This document shows positions 63,801-64,000 of a DNA stretch of 64,000 nt, piece by piece. The stretch comes from Chitinophaga pinensis. GTDB taxonomy: Bacteria; Bacteroidota; Bacteroidia; B-17B0; Aurantibacillaceae. A program made the translations under genes and the position numbers. Each line of letters opens with the position of its first letter. The stretch's first letter is position 1. The DNA lies in contig CAMAPT010000017.1 of assembly GCA_945860225.1 (NCBI GenBank), forward strand, positions 16,274-80,273, read 5' to 3'. Under the pieces are notes generated by a model. It searched no databases and was not told the DNA's origin. It saw only the letters and a list, made by a program, of their open reading frames with translations.

Positions 63801-64000
63801 GTTCCGCCATAACTATTTGCTCCTGATAAAATAATAGGCCCTGCTGCACCGGCAGTTGAAAAATTGTATGTAGAAGCCCCATCATCTATTACCCCACCAA
63901 TGGTTAATGAATTGGTTGCATTACTTTGTCTTATTTCTGTATTGGCACCCATGGTAAAATTACCTGTGCCCATATTTAAAGAACTCGAACCTGTGAATGT
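48860..64000 (-). CDS. Giant T9SS-exported repeat adhesin (5' partial, >5046 residues)
   Basis: The frame is open to the right edge, and the ATG at 63973 is internal to a repeat, so the start lies outside. Counting from that Met: residues 1-580 are autotransporter-associated beta-strand repeats (TLTLSGLNTNTGAYTI type); 585-1360 a G8/beta-helix-like region; about 1498-3325 Ig-like repeats with [TS]IC[SY]G and YQW/IQW motifs; about 3328-4076 ten SprB repeats (CFGNxTG...SGGTxxYTYxW...DANGCTTTASVTITQP); about 4078-4785 PKD-like YSWTxP domains; two more SprB-like repeats; and a T9SS type A sorting domain (last 83 residues, IRLYPIPANHELNI). It should be an elongated surface adhesin, with SprB repeats pointing to a link with gliding or attachment. 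Confidence 0.9.
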   Translation of the reverse strand, partial: TFTGSSSLNMGTGNFTMGANTEIRQSNATNSLTIGGVIDDGASTYNFSTAGAAGPIILSGANSYGGTTTIGSGSKLQLGAAGVIPNGSAVTVSGTFNLAGFSEEVGSITGAGVIDGLSGTPTLTCGADGTSTTFSGVIKNTAGTLGFVKSGAGTLTLSGLNTNTGAYTISNGILKLGIAGTQTSGPLGESSALAGRNVIVANGTSLDLNGYSLSSSSGRTITINGSGYNNNGAITNSSSTASSFNNAIVLGSASEIEATSGDISITGTINNAGFLLTIDGSNSVNIGTGVMSGSGGVTKNGSGTLTVDGAHTFSGAVTINNGIYKLGSAGSATTDGPLGTNGGGTTINNGGSLDVNGKAFATTEAITINSTGYSSNGAIFNGTGTGTLPCAITLGSASTIENLGTSLTLTGGITNAGYDVTFAGTGTIIVSGTKITGSGGLIKSDVGTLRLSVASDYTGTTTVNAGRLENGADNVFPNTQLILDGGTYATGVDASTTGYTETFGTLKLNSNSTIDFAGTDATQDVVFSASNILGWSGVLTITDWAGTAGSSGTAGQLFFGTSASGLDATQLTQITFNGYAGDAAHVASGEFVPSSTTYQYRTISDGNWSNIAIWERSINGTTWVAATQYPTSTTSSITVSHNVTLNVSISIDETTVAASKTLTVPSGTTMTVANGTGNDLTLNGTLVVNGTVSNSASAAIIVNSGGYYKHVNGAMSLTGITFSDGSTLEVSGAATVSSIATGSYYNLIHSTSASHTFFSNDGNNRTIRNNLTISGGTILVSSHQSSGTNTLNISGDLSVTGGLFRIHTNTDNISGGGAKVYVTGNVIISGGTLDLTNSSVSQAHLYVKGNFTHTAGTLSKSGSTSGNIYLNGTSGIQTLESTGQSGTIGFNVASSNAQCQVASGKTFVQSASTSFVIGAGSSTPDYYVYGTHKRTGTTLTTTGTMRVANGGTYEHNCNGFAIPTATWDSGSLMYVTGITNNTGTPLSGLDQNFHHVTWNCASQTAHVLIGATVTWNGDFKMQNSNTGSLYCSATTSYTWNVGGNFTVEGGIVAIQSQNSGGSGVLNISGNLSVSGGTFYGTYATTSGHTLNVTGNVSVTGGSFYGTNATSANSSCTWNFSGNVDLSGGTSGAQSAANADTKTGYVNATMNGVGKTLKLPTSSMVNEFGKRANWDWNISSGASITLLSEIYCHGSYDATNTRYYQRGVYVNGTLDMGTYVIPSFSSTLTTSNRNIFQVNSGATLKTGHTGGIMVAGVASGAVLTATRTFNSGANYEYNGSAAQITGSGLPSTLTGTLTINNSQTLSSSNTGVTLTQASTVSGLNLTNGLLTTNSTTLLTIASTGTVLGGSDISYVNGPLSVARGVSSLTNATYHIGKAGKYYPVTLNAMTHGSGSTLQAEAFSAGSGGSVSGGSYCRVSPDEYWVFKSIAQSPSAIAATFQRPTDLSDLDLVTYIPSAASLNAAGTYQSLGAAAGFPTTVAPYSCKNSTGFSITSGEYVVVAFGSSTPVGGTASPTSTSICSGGSTTITVSGHTTRGATIQWQESSNGTSGWANVTGGSGATTATYTTASLSSTTYFRAAITRPGSGSCAAYSNTVTISTSGGGGGGPSITTQPSASSQTVCLNASATSFSVVATGATSYQWYSNTSAATTGASTVLIAGATSSVYAPSTATAGTLYYYAVVTGTSGCGSGAVTSNVTGAVVVNPNLAASVSVSSSTTTICSGSAVSFTASPTNGGTPSYQWKNKGVDIGGATASTYSSTGLANNDVISVVMTSNATCATGSPAQSNSITITVDAVSAGGTASSNQTICSGNQPANITLAGNTGSIQWQLSTDNSNWSNISGATASPLTSAQMGNLSATAYYRALVTNGICSSATSNTVTVTIGSSVGGTATSSQTICYGTTPSTMTLSGHTGSIQWQSSTDNSSWSNVSGGTSANLTGATTGWLATTTYYRAVVTSGSCSSASSNTLTITVTPLSVAGTASSSQTICTGTQPSNITLSGNTGTIQWQSSPDNSTWTNISGATVSPLTGADMGTLTATTYYRAAVTSGVCNAANSNVITVTVNSTPVAGAAAASTQTICYGTQPANMTLTGSTGNIQWQSSTDNSTWSNVSGGTSATLTGATTGWLGTTTYFRAALSNSGCTSVYSNTLTVTVNPLTVAGTASGNQTICSGTQPSNIALSGNTGTIQWQSSPNNSTWTDISGSTVSPLTGSETGSLTATTYYRAVVTSGVCSSANSNVITVTVNSAPVAGTAAPTTQTVCYGAQPSNMTLTGHTGSIQWQESTNNSTWSNVAGGTSATLTGAVTGWLAVTTYYRASLTTAGCTALYSNTLTVTVNSVSTAGTASSSQTICSGTQPTDLTLSGNSGSIQWQSSANNSSWSNVSGATGSTLTSAQMGTLTATTYYRSAVTLNGCSSANSNTITVTVNPVSVAGTASSSQTLCSGNQPSNVTLTGNTGTIQWQSSSDNSSWSDISGATSSPLTGAQMGALTATTYYRALVTNGVCSAANSNTVTMTVNPNLPASVSVSSSTTTICSGSSVSFTATPTNGGSSPSYQWKKNGVDIGSATASTYSSTGLVNNDVISVVMTSNATCATGSPAQSNSITIIVNPNLAASVSVSSSTSTICSGSSVSFTATPTNGGASPAYQWKKNGVDIGSATASTYSSTGLANNDVISVVMTSNATCATGSPAQSNSITITINPNLAASVSVSSSTATICSGSSVSFTATPTNGGASPTYQWKKNGVDIGSATASTYNSTSLANNDVISVVMTSNATCATGSPAQSNSITITVNPNLAASVSVSSSTTTICSGNEVSFTATPVNGGASPSYQWKKNGVDIGSATASTYSSTGLANNDVISVVMTSNATCATGSPANSNSITIAVDAVSVGGTAASSQTICSSNSPSDITLSGYTGNIQWQSSTDNSNWSNISGATASPLTSAQMGALSATKYYRALVTSGICSSVTSNTVTISITTNAVASVAVSSSTTTICSGGTVSFTATPTNGGASPSYQWKNKGVDIGGATSATYNSTGLANNDVISVVMTSNAGCATGSPANSNSITVTVNNNVAASVSIVASSTLICEASSASFTATPSNGGASPAYQWKINGTNVSGATNSTFTSTLTNGDVVSVTMTSNASCVSGSPANSNSITITVNPTNLIVSQSTPSQTVCIGEALTAFTVNATGAGLTYQWYSNTTSSATGGTLIPSANQNTYTPSSASAATTYYYCIVSCGCGSSNTSSVSGAIVVNAGPTISAQSTASQTVCINSSFSPLTVTASGTGISYQWYSNTSASYSGGSSISGATSNSYSPSASVAGTTYYYCVVSGSGSCGSTTTTVSGAMVVKQVIASIASSTNVLCFGNSTGAIDLSVSGGTSPYTYAWSNSASTQDLSSLSAGTYSVLITDANGCTTTASVTITQPAAALAASIASSTNVLCFGNSTGAANLSVSGGTGAYTYTWSTGSNTEDLSSLTAGTYSVIISDANGCTTTASVTITQPAAALAASIAGTNVLCFGNNTGAANLSVSGGTGAYTYTWSTGSNTEDLSSLTAGTYSVIISDANGCTTTASVTITQPAAALAASIAGTNVLCFGNTTGAANLSVSGGTGAYTYTWSTGSNTEDLSSLTAGTYSVIIRDANGCTTTASVTITQPAAVLAASIASSTNVACFGQNNGSAQASVTGGTAPYTYVWTSGSTPNASLTAGLFAGNYQVTVTDANGCTSTATVAITQPSPLSASIVGSSAVKCSGGTDGQAVVAGSGGTIGSGYTFLWSNATTSATLSGVSSGSYSVTVTDANGCTATTSVIITQATPLALTVSSSTIACYGGNATVTVSATGGTPAYTGTGTYTVTAGSYSYTVTDANSCNAVTSIVVTQPTSITLTMSSTNNSCVNSNDATASSTVSGGTPAYTYSWSTGATTYSISNLATGTYSLRVTDNNGCIKTGAIAIINPAALVANGSYTDVSCYNGSDGVASVSPTGGTGSYSYLWSNSTTGTTIAGLAIGSYSVTITDGNGCLTSYTTTISQPTQIILTETHIDATCATNNGSINLTVSGGTPTYNYLWNNGATTQDLSNIYGGTYSVTVTDSKGCTKVLSVITGSSAVILNPIVGSVVVCNYIDNGIVKYSIASPCGAASSLTWTAVGSDFQIVAGVNSPTAQVNYYDGFVDGVIAVNFSLNNTITTTTLYVTARPTQPALAGSVCGSTLRNNTYSVTPIEGANSYSWTPPYGSTILSGQGSYTMALKFSVDYFTGPLSVTASNTCGVSDASIFTLIHAPNKPSVITGSTSICLGSQGGGVRFISDTSYLATNYYWSLPSGVSLVSGQMNDTSYVLFSNSYKNGRISVMASNQCGSSAMEYLTISSIQAPSTGTISGPTNVCSYLSGTVAVTYSVAPVVGATTYTWIPPSGATIAGGNGTNMITMTFTSSFVAGNLQVIVGDNCGWSNPQSLALSLSNSTGVGSIIGDQVVCSYVNSGTATYSVAPVVGASSYSWTVNGGASIVGGAGTNVVQVSYPSGFTTGTINVAVASYCGNGSSNQLAVVNINAATPGIISGSSCIIPGYSSVYSIAAVNGAVSYSWTAPANATITAGQGSTSANILFGSNFIGGTVTVTSINDCGNSSSPRTKTLGVAPTPPSQIIGPLVVCSVVGTTNTVTYYAPPVVGATMYQWDVGTSATIMSGQGTNTVTVKFKSTFLSYRISCMSATGCGSSAKCYLGVSKSPTTTNAISGLSTVLNLVGQNTTTTYSTAPISGVSSYTWNVSNGLMSIVTGQGSNVITVSYGAGFTSGIITAQALTTCSNANVASLSINGTSALRIRSVTVKNPTCHGAKNGQAEIYTEGGVAPFTYKVLNNDKAVSVNQLSELSAGTYTVQVTDSKGEETMAEFMVNQPPVLEAKPMVMNHCSYRGKNDGQAVISAKGGTGNYRYAWNSEVYAEQEMNHLASGTYSASVIDENNCMAIVEFSIVDLDIAPIETQDSIDIRLYPIPANHELNIQIDKASDMDYMLRIMSIDGKVVFSEVIMPQLDTNISLNSSKWADGLYYVSVIDKEGNTIRTKEIIIYHR
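53052..53738 (-). repeat. Three nearly identical SprB repeat units (228-231 bp)
   Basis: Unit boundaries (the sequence GCTATGCTCGCTGCTAA and its variants) fall near 53051, 53279, 53507 and 53738, spacing 228, 228 and 231 bases, or 76-77 codons. Within these three units the DNA is almost identical, including silent positions, while the SprB repeats on either side have diverged. The extra 3 bases are one added serine codon. This is recent tandem duplication or gene conversion inside the adhesin gene. Confidence 0.85.
55357..56456 (-). repeat. Four tandem Ig-like repeat units of 273 bp
   Basis: The sequence encoding the unit start NPNLAASVSVSSST recurs near 56448, 56175, 55902 and 55629, exactly 273 bases (91 codons) apart. 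The units encode SYQWKKNGVDIGSATAS and NDVISVVMTSNATCATG with few changes. A fifth, more distant copy lies near 58890-58630. The exact spacing and high identity indicate recent expansion by recombination. Confidence 0.85.
56500..58380 (-). repeat. Alternating two-type Ig repeat array with about 540-bp higher-order period
   Basis: Two versions of a roughly 88-90-residue unit alternate. One type reads SQTICSGxQPSNxTLSG...TATTYYRA; the other reads TICYGxxPxxMTLxGxTG...TGWLAxTTYYRA. The marker sequence for the second type recurs near 57081, 57622 and 58167. The duplication unit is therefore the pair, not the single domain. Confidence 0.7.

Overview
The window looks like a chromosomal segment of a Bacteroidota bacterium, probably a Flavobacteriales or Sphingobacteriales/Chitinophagales type. 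The evidence is two very large secreted proteins with type IX secretion (T9SS, Por) C-terminal sorting domains, SprB repeats, A-rich leaders without Shine-Dalgarno sequences, a FlaA1-type sugar dehydratase and AT-rich DNA. I saw no rRNA, tRNA, CRISPR array or phage. I could not place the organism more precisely.

Region 1 (1-30723) is a surface polysaccharide locus, almost all on the minus strand. Two glycosyltransferases on the plus strand converge with the end of the main gene train at about 985. The train holds glycosyltransferases, a decayed FkbM methyltransferase, a perosamine-synthase-like aminotransferase, decoration genes (methyltransferases, cupin, APH-type kinase, GNAT) and a capsule-type transferase. 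It then runs into a nonulosonic-acid (legionaminic-acid-like) set: 4,6-dehydratase, LegC-type aminotransferase, NeuC/LegG, NeuB/LegI, a PtmE-like CBS-nucleotidyltransferase, a Gfo/Idh dehydrogenase, an SDR, an SpsF-like cytidylyltransferase, and a PseA/PtmG-type amidotransferase with its own HisH and HisF. A formyltransferase-fold protein, PIG-L deacetylase, ATP-grasp enzyme, metallophosphoesterase and Cys-rich class III aminotransferase suggest an unusual final sugar. Wzt and Wzm (ABC export) close the locus and are separated by toxin-antitoxin-type genes.

Region 2 (30981-36903) has a stand-alone AAA-ATPase-like/PD-(D/E)XK protein and two paralogous TMTC-like polytopic proteins with C-terminal TPRs. 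Both paralogs carry a paired EF-hand-like insert in an early loop.

Region 3 (37212-43690) is the most interesting part. Four minus-strand genes encode a two-Ig-domain periplasmic chaperone-like protein, an abundant-looking secreted subunit, a second subunit with the same sequence signatures, and a roughly 1170-residue outer-membrane beta-barrel protein flanked by Ig/SdrD-like domains. A strong intrinsic terminator lies between the first subunit and the genes after it. Gene content and order resemble a chaperone-usher fimbrial operon, although no gene is a recognisable classical family member. I propose it as a candidate undescribed surface-fibre assembly system of Bacteroidota; the function is inference.

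Region 4 (43734-64000) encodes two T9SS cargo proteins: a 1669-residue beta-helix/P-domain protein, and a giant adhesin of more than 5046 residues whose 5' end lies outside the window. The adhesin is built from autotransporter-associated repeats, Ig-like repeats, SprB repeats and PKD-like domains, with blocks of nearly identical DNA repeats. Regions 2-4 together look like a cell-surface adhesion island next to the glycan locus.
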